A stretch of 64,000 nt of DNA from Arthrobacter crusticola (GTDB taxonomy: Bacteria; Actinomycetota; Actinomycetes; Actinomycetales; Micrococcaceae). Below are positions 22,827-31,961 of this stretch, one piece after another. Position 1 is the stretch's first letter. The number at the start of each line of letters is the position of its first letter. Location: positions 419,555 through 483,554 of the forward strand of contig NZ_SMTK01000004.1 of assembly GCF_004357995.1 (NCBI RefSeq), in the 5' to 3' direction. The translations under genes and the position numbers were made by a program. The notes beneath the pieces were generated by a model, which ran no database searches, was not told the origin of the DNA, and saw only the letters and a program-made list of their open reading frames with translations.

Positions 22827-25800
22827 TCAGCTGTGACCGGGAGGGGTGCACTTCTTGCTGCCGGCCTTGTCGTCGCCCTTGACCGGCTTGTCGGCCTTGG
22901 GCCCGTTGCCCTTGCCGCACACCGGTTTCTCGACGACCACGGGTTCGGCCGTGACGAACAGCGTCACCGTAGTCTTCGATTCGGCGGCGGTGAGGACGAT
23001 CCGGCCCGGGCCGTTCGCCGACGTCGGGATGGTGACGGTGACGGCTGCCGACCCGGCGGTGACCGGGGTGTTCCCGAGGTCGACCCGGACGCCGTCCGCC
23101 CCGACATACGCCGCGTTGAGCGAGGTGTTCGCCGGGCTTCCGAGCGAGGTCAGGTCGAGCTTCGAAACGGTGAACGAGGCCTGCCCGCCGGCCTGCACCG
23201 TCGTCGGCGCGTTCTGCACGAGCACCCCGCGGCGGTCGAAGGACGGCGACAGCGGGCTGTTGGCCTTCAAGTAGGAGATCCACGCGTCGCGGTCGACCAG
23301 CCCCGAGTCACGCACGTCGGTGCCCTGGGTGAAGGCGGCGAAGTTGTCGCCGCCCTGCGCCAGGAAGCTGAACGTGCCGATCCGGTAGCCGCGGGCCGGG
23401 TCGAGAGGCTCCCCGTTCACGGTTACCGAGGTGATCCGTGAGCCGCGCTCGCGGGCCGGGTCGTAGGTGTAGCTCACGTTGTCCGACAGGCCCAGGGCGA
23501 GGAACGACCGTGAACTGCCCTCGGGCTGCCACTGCTGTTCGAGCAGCGCGGTGAGCTGCGCCCCCGTCAGCGTGGTGGTCCAGAGGTTGTTCACGAACGG
23601 CAGCACCGCGTTGGCCTCGGCGTAGGTGATGACGCCGTCGGCACCGTAGTACAGCTCGTTGCGCAGTCCGCCGGGATTCGAGATGCCGATCTCGGCGCCG
23701 CCCCGCTCGGGGGCGGAGAGGCTGGCCTTGAGGGAGTCAGCGACGAGGTTGCCCAGCGTGGATTCCGAGGAACGGTCGTCGCGGGTGGTCCCGATGAAGG
23801 CGGTGGTGATGTCAGCGGTCACCGATGCCACCGGCTGGCTGCCGATGACGGACGCCTGGGCCAGGGCCGCATCCACGATGCGCTTGACCTCGGCGACCCG
23901 CGGGTAGGTGGTGACGAGGGTGTCGTTGGCCTCCGTGGTGCGGGCGACGTTGCGGGCCGTGTACGACTCGACGTCGCCGGTCGCGGTGTCGACGGTCAGG
24001 GTGATCTGACCGATGAACTCGCCGTAGGACCCGGTCTGCAGGATGGGACGGGTCTTGCCCTCGGCACCCGGAATCGGGGCGTCCCACGCGTACTGCTTGT
24101 GGGTGTGCCCAGTGTAGATCGCGTCGACAAGCGGGGTTGTGAGGGTGACGATGTCGGCGAAGGCACCGCCGGCCGCGACCTCCTCCTCGATGGTTCCGCC
24201 CTCGACGACGCCGTCCCCGGCGCCGTCGTGGTACTCGGCGATGATGACGTCGGCCAGGTCCTGTGCCTCGATCTCCTTGGCGACGCGGTTGACCGCCTCC
24301 ACCGGATCACCGAACTCGATGTCGGCGATGCCGCCCGGGCTCACCAGGGTGGCCGTGGACTCGGTGACCGCCCCAATGACGGCGACGTCGACGCCGTCGA
24401 GCTCGAGCAGGGTGTACTCGTCCAGCACCGGGTCCTGGGTTCCCTTGGCGTAGACATTCGCGCCGAGGTACGGGAAGTCCGCCGCGTCGTCGACCCGACC
24501 GAGAAGGTCCTGCAGGCCGCCGTCGAACTCGTGGTTGCCGACGGCGGAGGTGCGCAGGTCGAGGGCGTTCAGGACATCCAGGGTCGGCTTGTCCTGCTGA
24601 AGCGACGATGCGAACAGCGACGCGCCGATGTTGTCTCCGGCCGAGAGGAACGCCGAGCTGCCTTCGGGGAAGGATGCCTTCAGTTTCTCGACGGTGCCGG
24701 CGAAGCGCACGGTGTTGGCGTCGATGCGCCCGTGGAAATCGTTGATGTTGAGCAGGTTCAGTTCGCTCGTGCCGTCGCCCAGGTTCATTCCGACGATCAC
24801 AGGGTCGTGGTCGCTGGAGCGGTAGGGGTCGGGTGCGTAGTAGTCGGTGACGTTGTTGTTGTAGCGGCTGTACTCAAGCGCGACGGATTCGACGGCGTTG
24901 ATGTTCCAGGTGTCCACTCCGGCGACGGTGGCGTCGGCGGCCGGGGAGGCGAGGATGTGGTCAAGCGAGCCGACCAGTCCGCCGAACACATACGAGTGAC
25001 CGCCGGTCTTGGTGCCCTGGTTGACGTATCCGGCGTCGTAGAGGACCCGCATCGGGTCCTCGGCGGAGTAGGAGTTGAAGTCACCGGTCAGGAAGACCTT
25101 GTCGGTGCCGGCCTCGGCCTTGAGCCGGTCGGCGAATTCGACGAGGGCACGGGCCTGGAGGACGCGGGCGGCGTTCCAGGCGCCTTGGCCGTCACCGGAG
25201 TCGGCGTTCTCTCCGGTGCGCGGGCCCGAGCCCTTGGACTTGAAGTGATTCATGATGGCGATGAAGCGGCTCTCCTCACCGCCGTCGACGGTCTCGAAGG
25301 CCTGCGCGAGGGGCTTGCGGGCGTTCCCGAAAACGGTGTTGTCATCGAGGATGACCGAGTCGCCAATGGGCTTGGCGGCAGCCTTCTTGTAGATGAAGGC
25401 GGTGCGGATGACGTCCTCGTTCTCCAGCGCCGGCAGCGCCGCGGGGGAGCGGACGTAGTCCCAGACTCCCGGCGTCTGTTCGTTCAGGGCCGCGGTCAGC
25501 GTCGCGAGGGCGCTGTCGCGGTCCTTGCCGAACTTGGCGGAGTTCTCCACCTCGGCCAGGCTCACGACGTCGGCGCCAAGACCGGTGATCGCCTTGACGA
25601 TCTTGGCCTCCTGGCGCTCGAAGTTCTCGGCGTTCGCCGCGCCGCGCACGTCACAGCCGCCGCGCACCGTAATGGGGTTGCCCTGACGGTCGTTGTTGAA
25701 CGTGCAGCCGGCGACCTGGTCCCCTGTGGTGGAGAAGTAGTTGAGCACGTTGAACGACGCGAGCTTCAGCGAGCCCCCGACGTCCTTCGGGCTCGCCGGG

Positions 25801-27278
25801 CGCTCGCCGCTGAAGGCCACCGGCTGGACGGCGCCGGGGTTGGCGGGCGTCAGCTCGGTGAGCGGCTGGAACTTCCAGGCGGTGTTGCGGTAGTCGAGTA
25901 CGACGGGCGAGGTGAACTTGGCGTTCGAGGTCACCCGGACCGGCTGGTCCACGGTGAGGTAGGGAAGCGGCTTGCCCCGGTTGGCGTCGTTGAAGAAGTT
26001 GGTCGTTGCGCCGTCGTCGAGTGCGATCCGGCGGGCGGCGTTGTCCGCGGCGACGGCAGCGTTTTCCGGGGTTCCCGGTGCCGCGGCTTCGGTGGGCTGC
26101 AGCAGCGGCGTGGTGCCGGCGGCGAGGGTGATTTCGCCGTACTGGTTGAGCGCGTAGTTGTCGGTGACCGTGAAGTCGCCGGCAGGCTGGAAGAGCATGC
26201 CCTCGTAGGCCTCGCGTGCCGCGTCGGTGGCGGGCAGCGGCAGGGCCGCGGCCTTGACTTCCTCGGCCGGTTCGGCGAGCTTGGTGGTTCCGCCGGCCGC
26301 GACGGTGAGCTGGGTCAGGCCGAAGAACTCGCCGGCCGTTCCGGTGACCTCGACGAAGTCGCCGGCGGCAATGGAGCCCACGGTGGCGGGGGAGTAGACG
26401 AAGATGGCGTCCGAGGCGTTCTGCCCCTCGGCCGCTGACGTTCCCGCGGTCTGCAGGTAGAAGCCGGCGAGGCCGCCGGTGGGGTAGGCGGCGGTGACCC
26501 TGCCGCGGGTCGTCACCGTGGTTCCCTTGAGCGGGGTCTCGGTGCCGGTGCCCTGGATCTCGCGGATGGGGACGACCTGCCCCGGAACCGGAGGTTCAAC
26601 GGGCGGCTCCACGGGAGGCGGCGTCGGCGTCCCGGTGGAGTTGGTGGGCGTCACCGCCGTGGCGAGGGCGAAGTCGGCGGCGTTGCTGTTGGTGTCGGCG
26701 CCGTTGGTGCGGTTCATCGAGCTCTGCCCGCCGCCCGGGCCGGTCGCCCGGGCGCTCTCGAAGGTGTTGGAGGTCCCGTAGCCCAGCAGGTCGACCACGG
26801 CGGCGTGGCCGACGACGGAGTCGGTGGGCAACGGGTTCACGGCGGTGGCCTGGCGGGCCAGGAGGATAGTTCCGGAGCTCCCGCTGGCGTTGATCGCGCC
26901 CTTGACGTCCGGAGCGGGGAGGGTCTGGCCGGCCGTTCCGTTGCTCGAGCCCTGCACCAGGAAGTGCCCCCGGGCGGGGATGGTGCCTGTCAGCGGAGTG
27001 ATGCCGGTGGGAGCGGAGGTGCCGGTCGCGGACCGGTACTGCAGGGACCACCCGTCGACGGTGACGGGGGTATCGGTGGGGTTGTACAGCTCAACGAACT
27101 TGTTGACGTACGGCGCGCCGGTGCTGCCGCCGGTCACATACGCTTCGTTGATGACGACGCCGCCGGTGCTGGCCGGCGTCGTTTCCTCGGCGCTTGCCGG
27201 GAGTGCTGCTGCGGGCGCGGCGAGCAGTCCCACCGTCAGCACCGAGCACAGCGCGCCTTTCCATGGCGAATTGATCAT
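22827..27278 (-). CDS. Secreted ExeM/NucH-type nuclease fused to a 5'-nucleotidase
   Basis: A 1483-residue exported protein. Order seen: signal peptide (MINSPWKGALCSVLTVG, cut near ASAEE), a lamin-tail domain (VVINEAYVTGG, FVELYNPT, residues ~38-170), an OB-like segment, an endonuclease/exonuclease/phosphatase domain (~500-825; LKLASFNVLNYF, SLAEVENS, SSDHDPVIVG), a 5'-nucleotidase (~838-1320; LNLLNINDFHGR, GNHEFDGG, TGHTHKQ, PGGLRNELYYG), and a C-terminal beta domain with a Lys/Gly-rich tail. It should cut extracellular DNA/RNA and release phosphate from the nucleotides. No sortase motif is seen. GGAGAG precedes the ATG; a longer in-frame opening upstream crosses a tRNA and is rejected. Confidence 0.93.
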   Translation of the reverse strand: MINSPWKGALCSVLTVGLLAAPAAALPASAEETTPASTGGVVINEAYVTGGSTGAPYVNKFVELYNPTDTPVTVDGWSLQYRSATGTSAPTGITPLTGTIPARGHFLVQGSSNGTAGQTLPAPDVKGAINASGSSGTILLARQATAVNPLPTDSVVGHAAVVDLLGYGTSNTFESARATGPGGGQSSMNRTNGADTNSNAADFALATAVTPTNSTGTPTPPPVEPPVEPPVPGQVVPIREIQGTGTETPLKGTTVTTRGRVTAAYPTGGLAGFYLQTAGTSAAEGQNASDAIFVYSPATVGSIAAGDFVEVTGTAGEFFGLTQLTVAAGGTTKLAEPAEEVKAAALPLPATDAAREAYEGMLFQPAGDFTVTDNYALNQYGEITLAAGTTPLLQPTEAAAPGTPENAAVAADNAARRIALDDGATTNFFNDANRGKPLPYLTVDQPVRVTSNAKFTSPVVLDYRNTAWKFQPLTELTPANPGAVQPVAFSGERPASPKDVGGSLKLASFNVLNYFSTTGDQVAGCTFNNDRQGNPITVRGGCDVRGAANAENFERQEAKIVKAITGLGADVVSLAEVENSAKFGKDRDSALATLTAALNEQTPGVWDYVRSPAALPALENEDVIRTAFIYKKAAAKPIGDSVILDDNTVFGNARKPLAQAFETVDGGEESRFIAIMNHFKSKGSGPRTGENADSGDGQGAWNAARVLQARALVEFADRLKAEAGTDKVFLTGDFNSYSAEDPMRVLYDAGYVNQGTKTGGHSYVFGGLVGSLDHILASPAADATVAGVDTWNINAVESVALEYSRYNNNVTDYYAPDPYRSSDHDPVIVGMNLGDGTSELNLLNINDFHGRIDANTVRFAGTVEKLKASFPEGSSAFLSAGDNIGASLFASSLQQDKPTLDVLNALDLRTSAVGNHEFDGGLQDLLGRVDDAADFPYLGANVYAKGTQDPVLDEYTLLELDGVDVAVIGAVTESTATLVSPGGIADIEFGDPVEAVNRVAKEIEAQDLADVIIAEYHDGAGDGVVEGGTIEEEVAAGGAFADIVTLTTPLVDAIYTGHTHKQYAWDAPIPGAEGKTRPILQTGSYGEFIGQITLTVDTATGDVESYTARNVARTTEANDTLVTTYPRVAEVKRIVDAALAQASVIGSQPVASVTADITTAFIGTTRDDRSSESTLGNLVADSLKASLSAPERGGAEIGISNPGGLRNELYYGADGVITYAEANAVLPFVNNLWTTTLTGAQLTALLEQQWQPEGSSRSFLALGLSDNVSYTYDPARERGSRITSVTVNGEPLDPARGYRIGTFSFLAQGGDNFAAFTQGTDVRDSGLVDRDAWISYLKANSPLSPSFDRRGVLVQNAPTTVQAGGQASFTVSKLDLTSLGSPANTSLNAAYVGADGVRVDLGNTPVTAGSAAVTVTIPTSANGPGRIVLTAAESKTTVTLFVTAEPVVVEKPVCGKGNGPKADKPVKGDDKAGSKKCTPPGHS

Positions 27279-27380
27279 TCGGTAGAACTCTCCTTGAGAC
27301 TGGCTGGTGTTCAGCCGGTGAGCCCGCGGGCCCGCACTGATGGTCCGGACGGCGGTTTGGTGATGGCTTAGACAGTATGG

Positions 27381-27408
27381 GTCACCTGTGACATACGTGA
27401 CTAGTAAC
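27381..27408. promoter_or_regulatory. GT(G/A)AC repeats in the nuclease promoter
   Basis: GTCAC-CT-GTGAC is followed by GTGAC (27397) and GTAAC (27404), about 105-130 bases upstream of the nuclease start. The first part, GGTCACCTGTG, also matches 10 of 11 positions of the Streptomyces Pho-box unit. Control by PhoP/RegX3, GlnR or MtrA is possible; the sequence alone does not decide. The rest of the 27279-27513 stretch holds only this promoter region. Confidence 0.35.
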
Positions 27409-27513
27409 AATCCAACCAGCCAAGGATGAACAGGAGATGACATCCGGAGAAGCGGCGGGGCAGCAATTACTGGACTTTTCGCGGACCGTCTTGACAGTGC
27501 ACGCTCTCCCGGC

Positions 27514-27578
27514 GCGTCGAGGGCGCAGCTCACCACGCTATGGGGCGGGCAGAGGGTGGTTAGCTGCAGTTCCGGCGG
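27514..27578 (+). repeat. 65-bp hairpin repeat, copy E
   Basis: A diverged unit, exactly 65 bp, in the gap upstream of the nuclease gene and in the same orientation as copies A-D downstream of it. The left arm is GCGTCGAGGGCGCAGCTCAC, the right arm GTGGTTAGCTGCAG then TTCCGGCGG. The centre is GCTATGGGGCGGGCAGAGGG, different from copies B-D. Confidence 0.85.
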
Positions 27579-27618
27579 GAAGGCGGGAGCGGGTAAGGGG
27601 TGCGACACCGACTGCCCC

Positions 27619-27683
27619 GCGTCGAGTTGGCAGCTCGCCACGCTATGGGGTGGGCAAAGGGCGGGAAGCCGCGGTTTCGGCGG
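27619..27683 (+). repeat. 65-bp hairpin repeat, copy F
   Basis: Most diverged full-length unit: GCGTCGAGTTGGCAGCTCGC on the left, GGGAAGCCGCGGTTTCGGCGG on the right, with the centre GCTATGGGGTGGGCAAAGGG shared with copy E. It is 40 bases from copy E and 37 bases from the tRNA-Ser terminator. Confidence 0.8.
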
Positions 27684-27720
27684 AGCCCGAGCCACAAGAA
27701 GGGGTCCGCCCCACGAAAAA

Positions 27721-27754
27721 AGGAACGGCCCCGGCTGCTGCCGGGGCCGTTCCT
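27721..27754 (-). terminator. Terminator after tRNA-Ser(UGA)
   Basis: AGGAACGGCCCCGGC-TGCT-GCCGGGGCCGTTCCT is a perfect 15-bp stem; the minus strand continues TTTTTTC. It lies eight bases past the tRNA 3' end. Confidence 0.9.
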
Positions 27755-27762
27755 TCAGGGAG

Positions 27763-27850
27763 CGGAAGGTAAGGGATTCGAACCCTTGAGACGGGGTAAC
27801 CGCCCACTGGTTTTCAAGACCAGCTCCTTCGGCCGCTCGGACAACCTTCC
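27763..27850 (-). tRNA. tRNA-Ser(TGA)
   Basis: The minus strand begins GGAAGGT and ends ACCTTCC-G. The anticodon arm CTGGT-CTTGAAA-ACCAG gives anticodon TGA, reading UCA-type serine codons. The long variable arm and the T arm (AAGGG-TTCGAAT-CCCTT) are present. CCA is not encoded. It is the third serine tRNA in the window. Confidence 0.96.
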
Positions 27851-27913
27851 CCACTGAGTAGTGTTTCATGGGAACCTGCCCCACCCAAATCCCAAATCGA
27901 ACGGAGAACGCCC

Positions 27914-28882
27914 GTGAAAGCAGTCGTCATCCGCGGTCCCGGAGGACCGGAAATGCTCGAACTGCGGGACGTTCCGGACCCTGCGCCCAAGCCCGGCGAG
28001 GTGCTGATCGACGTCGTCGCCGCCGGCCTGAACCGGGCCGATGTGCAGCAGCGCCGCGGGGTCTACCCGCCGCCGCTCGGTGCCTCCGAATACCCCGGCC
28101 TCGAGGTTTCCGGCAGGATTTCCGACCCGAATGGCTCCGCCCTCGCGGCCGGCACCGAGGTGGTGGCACTGCTCTCCGGAGGAGGCTACGCGGAGAAGGT
28201 CGCTGTGCCCGCCGGGCAGGTCCTGAGGGCGCCGGACGGCGTGGGGCTGGTTGAGGCCGCCGCCCTTCCGGAGACCGCCGCGACGGTGTACTCAAACCTG
28301 TTCATGACCGCCGGGCTGCAACGCGGGGAGACCGTGCTGGTCCACGGCGGCGCCGGCGGCATCGGCACGATGGCCATCCAGCTCGCCCGGGCCTTCGGTG
28401 CCGTGCCGCTGGTGACCGCGGGGTCGCCGGACAAGCTGCGGCTGGCGGCGTCCCTGGGCGCCGCCGCCATGAACTACCGCGAGCAGGACTTCGTCGAAGA
28501 GGTCCGGGCGGCGACCGGAGGCACGGGCGCCGACGTGATCCTCGACGTCGTTGGGGCAAAGTACCTTGACCGGAACATCCAGGCGCTCGCCGTCGGCGGC
28601 CGCCTGGTGGTGATCGGACTGCAGGGCGGCGCGACGGCCGAGGTGAACCTGGGCGCCCTGATGACGAAGCGGGCCAGCATCGCCGGATCCACCCTGCGGG
28701 CCCGGCCGCCGAAGCAGAAGGCGGAGATCATGGCCGCCGTGGAACGGGAGGTCTGGCCGCTGGTCGCAGCCGGACGCGTACGGCCCCTGGTGGGCCGCAC
28801 CTTCCCCCTCGCCGGAGCCGCCGCCGCCCATGAGTACTTCGATTCGGGGGAGCACACGGGCAAGATCCTCCTGACGGTCTAG
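27914..28882 (+). CDS. NAD(P)H:quinone oxidoreductase (zeta-crystallin type)
   Basis: A 322-residue zinc-free medium-chain dehydrogenase of the quinone oxidoreductase group: N-terminal GroES-like domain (MKAVVIRGPGGPEMLELRDV, GLNRADVQQRRGVYPPP, YPGLEVSG) and a Rossmann domain with VLVHGGAGGIGTMAIQLA and a later ALMTKRASIAGSTLR. It has no structural-zinc Cys cluster. It reduces quinones or enones with NADPH in the cytosol; the exact substrate is unknown. The start is GTG with ACGGAGAA upstream. It is the first of several plus-strand genes after tRNA-Ser(UGA). Confidence 0.93.
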   Translation: MKAVVIRGPGGPEMLELRDVPDPAPKPGEVLIDVVAAGLNRADVQQRRGVYPPPLGASEYPGLEVSGRISDPNGSALAAGTEVVALLSGGGYAEKVAVPAGQVLRAPDGVGLVEAAALPETAATVYSNLFMTAGLQRGETVLVHGGAGGIGTMAIQLARAFGAVPLVTAGSPDKLRLAASLGAAAMNYREQDFVEEVRAATGGTGADVILDVVGAKYLDRNIQALAVGGRLVVIGLQGGATAEVNLGALMTKRASIAGSTLRARPPKQKAEIMAAVEREVWPLVAAGRVRPLVGRTFPLAGAAAAHEYFDSGEHTGKILLTV

Positions 28883-28971
28883 TCAACCTCCACCGGGATG
28901 ATAAGCATGCTTCCTTCGGCGCGGCGGATGTGCGAATCTTGAGGCGTCCAACCGGACCGAGGAGGAACACC

Positions 28972-29184
28972 ATGACAGCCAGTGCCAACGACGACGCGGG
29001 CGAAAAGGACAAGAGCGGCCTGGCGCAGGCCGCCGACAGCTTCACCCAAAACCTTGCGGACCAGGTGCCCGACGGCATCGACAGCGGCCCGCAAGATACC
29101 GCCAATGAGGGCGAGGACCCCCGCACGCATACCCATGCCAGCCTGAGCGAAGGATCGAACGCCCGGGACAACGACGGCCGCTGA
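28972..29184 (+). CDS. Small hydrophilic acidic protein (70 aa)
   Basis: A 70-residue protein, almost devoid of hydrophobic residues and rich in Asp, Glu, Ser, Gly and Asn, probably disordered. It opens MTASANDDAGEKDKSGLAQA and ends SEGSNARDNDGR. GAGGAGG sits eight bases before the ATG, which strongly supports translation. It lies between the quinone oxidoreductase and cstA. No family is recognised; similar small hydrophilic proteins are sometimes stress-induced, but that would be a guess. Confidence 0.68.
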   Translation: MTASANDDAGEKDKSGLAQAADSFTQNLADQVPDGIDSGPQDTANEGEDPRTHTHASLSEGSNARDNDGR

Positions 29185-29316
29185 GGCCGGACCGCTCACC
29201 GCACCGGCGGTGCCCTTCGGCGACGAGAGCCCCGTCGGCGCCTTGAGATGTGACGTGCACCTCAGTAGGTTGCTACCTTCGTGTGCATCACACCACTCGT
29301 ATTCCAAGGGAGCATC

Positions 29317-31593
29317 ATGAGTGAGAAGCACAACGGGGCGCACGGGCACAAAGGCGTGCTCGAGACCGACCCCGATCTTCCGCCCACCGCGATCGACGCG
29401 GCCGTGGCTGACGCGGAGGACCGCCGGTGGACGCCGGCGAAAATCGCGCTCTGGCTGGGCATCGCCCTGCTGGGCGGCATCGCCTGGATCATGCTGGCCA
29501 TCGTCCGCGGCGAAACCGTCAACGCCATCTGGTTCGTCTTCGCGGCGGTCAGCACCTACTTCATCGCCTACCGGTTCTACTCCAAGTTCATCGAGCGCAA
29601 ACTGCTGCAGCCCGATGACCGCCGCGCCACCCCCGCCGAGTACAAGGCGGACGGCAAGGACTACGTGGCCACCGACCGCCGCGTCCTCTACGGACACCAC
29701 TTCGCGGCAATCGCCGGCGCCGGCCCGCTCGTCGGCCCGGTCCTCGCCGCCCAGATGGGCTACCTGCCCGGCACGCTGTGGATCATCGTCGGAGTAATCC
29801 TCGCCGGCGCGGTGCAGGACTACCTCGTCATGTTCTTCTCAATGCGCCGCGGCGGCCGCTCCCTGGGCCAGATGGCCCGCGAGGAACTCGGCGTCATCGG
29901 CGGTACGGCAGCGCTGCTCGCGACCCTGACCATCATGATCATCATCGTCGCCATCCTCGCCCTGGTCGTCGTGAACGCCCTGGGCGAGAGCCCCTGGGGC
30001 GTCTTCTCGGTCTCCATGACCATCCCCATCGCGCTGTTCATGGGCGTCTACCTGCGCTTCCTGCGGCCGGGCAAGGTCACCGAGGTCTCCCTGATCGGGT
30101 TCGCCCTCCTGATGCTCGCCATCGTCGCCGGCGGCTGGATCGCCGAGACGGAATGGGGCGTTGCGCTCTTCACCCTCGACCGCGTCACCATCGCGTGGGG
30201 CATCATCATCTACGGCTTCATCGCCGCGGTCCTGCCGGTCTGGCTGCTCCTCGCACCGCGTGACTACCTGTCGACCTTCATGAAGATCGGCACGATCGTG
30301 CTGCTGGCCGTGGCCATCATCATCACCCGCCCCGAGATCAGCGTTCCCGCCATCAGCGAGTTCGCCGCAACGGGCACAGGTCCGGTGGTCCCCGGCCCGC
30401 TCTTCCCCTTCCTGTTCGTCACCATCGCCTGCGGCGCGCTCTCGGGCTTCCACGCCCTGATCTCGTCGGGGACGACGCCGAAACTGATCGAGAAGGAACG
30501 CCAGGCCCGCTTCATCGGGTACGGCGGCATGCTGATGGAGTCCTTCGTCGCGATCATGGCGCTCGTCGCAGCGCTCTCGATCGACCGGGGCATCTACTTC
30601 GCCATGAACTCCTCGGCGGCGGCCACCGGCGGAACGGTCGAGGGCGCCGTCGCCTTCGTCAACGGCCTCGGGCTGACCGGCGTGAACCTCACCCCCGACG
30701 CGCTGACCTCGCTGGCCGGCAACGTCGGTGAGGAATCGATCGTCTCGCGCACCGGCGGAGCGCCGACCCTCGCCGTCGGCATCGCCCAGATAATGCAGGG
30801 CCTCTTCGGCGGCGGTGGCGCGATGGCGTTCTGGTACCACTTCGCCATCATGTTCGAGGCGCTGTTCATCCTGACCGCCGTCGACGCCGGCACCCGCGTT
30901 GCCCGGTTCATGCTCCAGGACAGCATCGGCAACTTCATCCCGCGCTTCCGCGACACCTCGTGGCGGGTCGGGGCCTGGCTCTGCACCGCAATCATGGTTG
31001 CCGGCTGGGGTGCGATCCTCATCATGGGCGTCACCGACCCGCTCGGCGGCATCAACACACTGTTCCCGCTGTTCGGCATCGCCAACCAGCTGTTGGCCGC
31101 CATCGCGCTCGCGGTGTGCATGGCGATCTGCGCGAAGAAGGGGGCCTTCAAGTACCTGTGGATCCCCGCGCTTCCGCTGGCATTCGCCGCCGTGGTCACC
31201 ATTTCGGCGTCGTTCCTGAAGATCTTCTCGCCGGTGCCCGCCATCGGCTACTGGGCGCAGCACAACGCGTTCAAGGACGCCCTCGCCGCCGGTGAGGAGA
31301 GCTTCGGCAACGCCCCGACGGTTGAGGCCATGGAGAAGGTGGTGACCAACACCTTCATCCAGGGCACCCTGTCCATCGTCTTCGTGACGCTGGCGATCAT
31401 CGTGATCATCACGGCGATCCTCGCCACGATCAGGGCCTACCGCAACGGCGGGGGCGACGAGACCGAGGACGCGCCGGTGCCCTCACGCATCTACGCGCCG
31501 GCCGGGCTCATCCCGACCCCGCCCGAGAAGGAGCTTGAGGCGCAGTGGAACGCGCTCGGGCCGGCCAAGCGTCCGGCAAGGTCCGGTCACTGA
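29317..31593 (+). CDS. cstA: Carbon starvation protein CstA (peptide/pyruvate transporter)
   Basis: A 758-residue polytopic membrane protein of the CstA family, with about 18 hydrophobic helices and the conserved runs HHFAAIAGAGPLVGPVLAAQ, GYLPGTLWIIVG and GFHALISSGTTPKLI. CstA proteins take up peptides or pyruvate when carbon is short. The N-terminal ~45 residues are a hydrophilic extension. The start at 29317 follows AAGGGAG. The stop overlaps the ATG of ybdD by one base, so the two are translationally coupled. GTGTG-CAT-CACAC lies upstream and may be regulatory. Confidence 0.97.
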   Translation: MSEKHNGAHGHKGVLETDPDLPPTAIDAAVADAEDRRWTPAKIALWLGIALLGGIAWIMLAIVRGETVNAIWFVFAAVSTYFIAYRFYSKFIERKLLQPDDRRATPAEYKADGKDYVATDRRVLYGHHFAAIAGAGPLVGPVLAAQMGYLPGTLWIIVGVILAGAVQDYLVMFFSMRRGGRSLGQMAREELGVIGGTAALLATLTIMIIIVAILALVVVNALGESPWGVFSVSMTIPIALFMGVYLRFLRPGKVTEVSLIGFALLMLAIVAGGWIAETEWGVALFTLDRVTIAWGIIIYGFIAAVLPVWLLLAPRDYLSTFMKIGTIVLLAVAIIITRPEISVPAISEFAATGTGPVVPGPLFPFLFVTIACGALSGFHALISSGTTPKLIEKERQARFIGYGGMLMESFVAIMALVAALSIDRGIYFAMNSSAAATGGTVEGAVAFVNGLGLTGVNLTPDALTSLAGNVGEESIVSRTGGAPTLAVGIAQIMQGLFGGGGAMAFWYHFAIMFEALFILTAVDAGTRVARFMLQDSIGNFIPRFRDTSWRVGAWLCTAIMVAGWGAILIMGVTDPLGGINTLFPLFGIANQLLAAIALAVCMAICAKKGAFKYLWIPALPLAFAAVVTISASFLKIFSPVPAIGYWAQHNAFKDALAAGEESFGNAPTVEAMEKVVTNTFIQGTLSIVFVTLAIIVIITAILATIRAYRNGGGDETEDAPVPSRIYAPAGLIPTPPEKELEAQWNALGPAKRPARSGH

Positions 31594-31802
31594 TGAACAC
31601 CGGAACTGCCCTCGGCAGGGCGCGGGACGCGGCACGCGGGGTGGCGTGGTTCTTCAAGGGCGTGATGGGCGAGAACGCCTACGCGGCCTACCTTGAGCAC
31701 CACGAGGCGTCGCACTGCTCCGAGCCACCCATGACCGAGCGGCAATTCTGGCGGGACCGGACGGACCGCCAGGACGCCAACCCTGAAGGGCGCTGCTGCT
31801 AG
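31593..31802 (+). CDS. YbdD/YjiX family small protein
   Basis: A 69-residue protein of the YbdD/YjiX (DUF466) family, which nearly always follows cstA/btsT-type transporters and is needed for or coupled to their function. Seen: WFFKGVMGENAYAAYLEHH then EPPMTERQFWRDRTDRQDA, the family's core, and a C-terminal Arg-Cys-Cys. The ATG overlaps the cstA stop (TGATG), indicating coupled translation. A strong terminator follows, so cstA-ybdD is a two-gene operon. Confidence 0.93.
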   Translation: MNTGTALGRARDAARGVAWFFKGVMGENAYAAYLEHHEASHCSEPPMTERQFWRDRTDRQDANPEGRCC

Positions 31803-31841
31803 GCGCCCCACCGAAGGGTGCTCTTACGCGCCCCACCGACC

Positions 31842-31890
31842 GGACCGGCCGGAGATGCCCTTGGGGGGACATCTCCGGCCGGTCCTTTTT
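31842..31890 (+). terminator. Terminator of the cstA-ybdD operon
   Basis: GGACCGGCCGGAGATG pairs perfectly with CATCTCCGGCCGGTCC (16 bp, 12-base loop) and is followed by TTTTT. Confidence 0.93.
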
Positions 31891-31961
31891 GGAGATCGCC
31901 CAACGCGGCGTTGGCGGAGCGTCACCAGCACCCCTCCGGCCGCCCGTGAGAACATAAACTC

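Noticed and set aside
5189..27850. tRNA-Ser genes as island attachment sites
   Set aside because: No duplicated tRNA 3' end, integrase or mobile gene was seen near any of them.
27279..27884. In-frame upstream extension of the nuclease gene by about 200 residues
   Set aside because: It would run through the tRNA-Ser(UGA) gene, its terminator and two hairpin repeats. A proper signal peptide and ribosome site occur at 27278.
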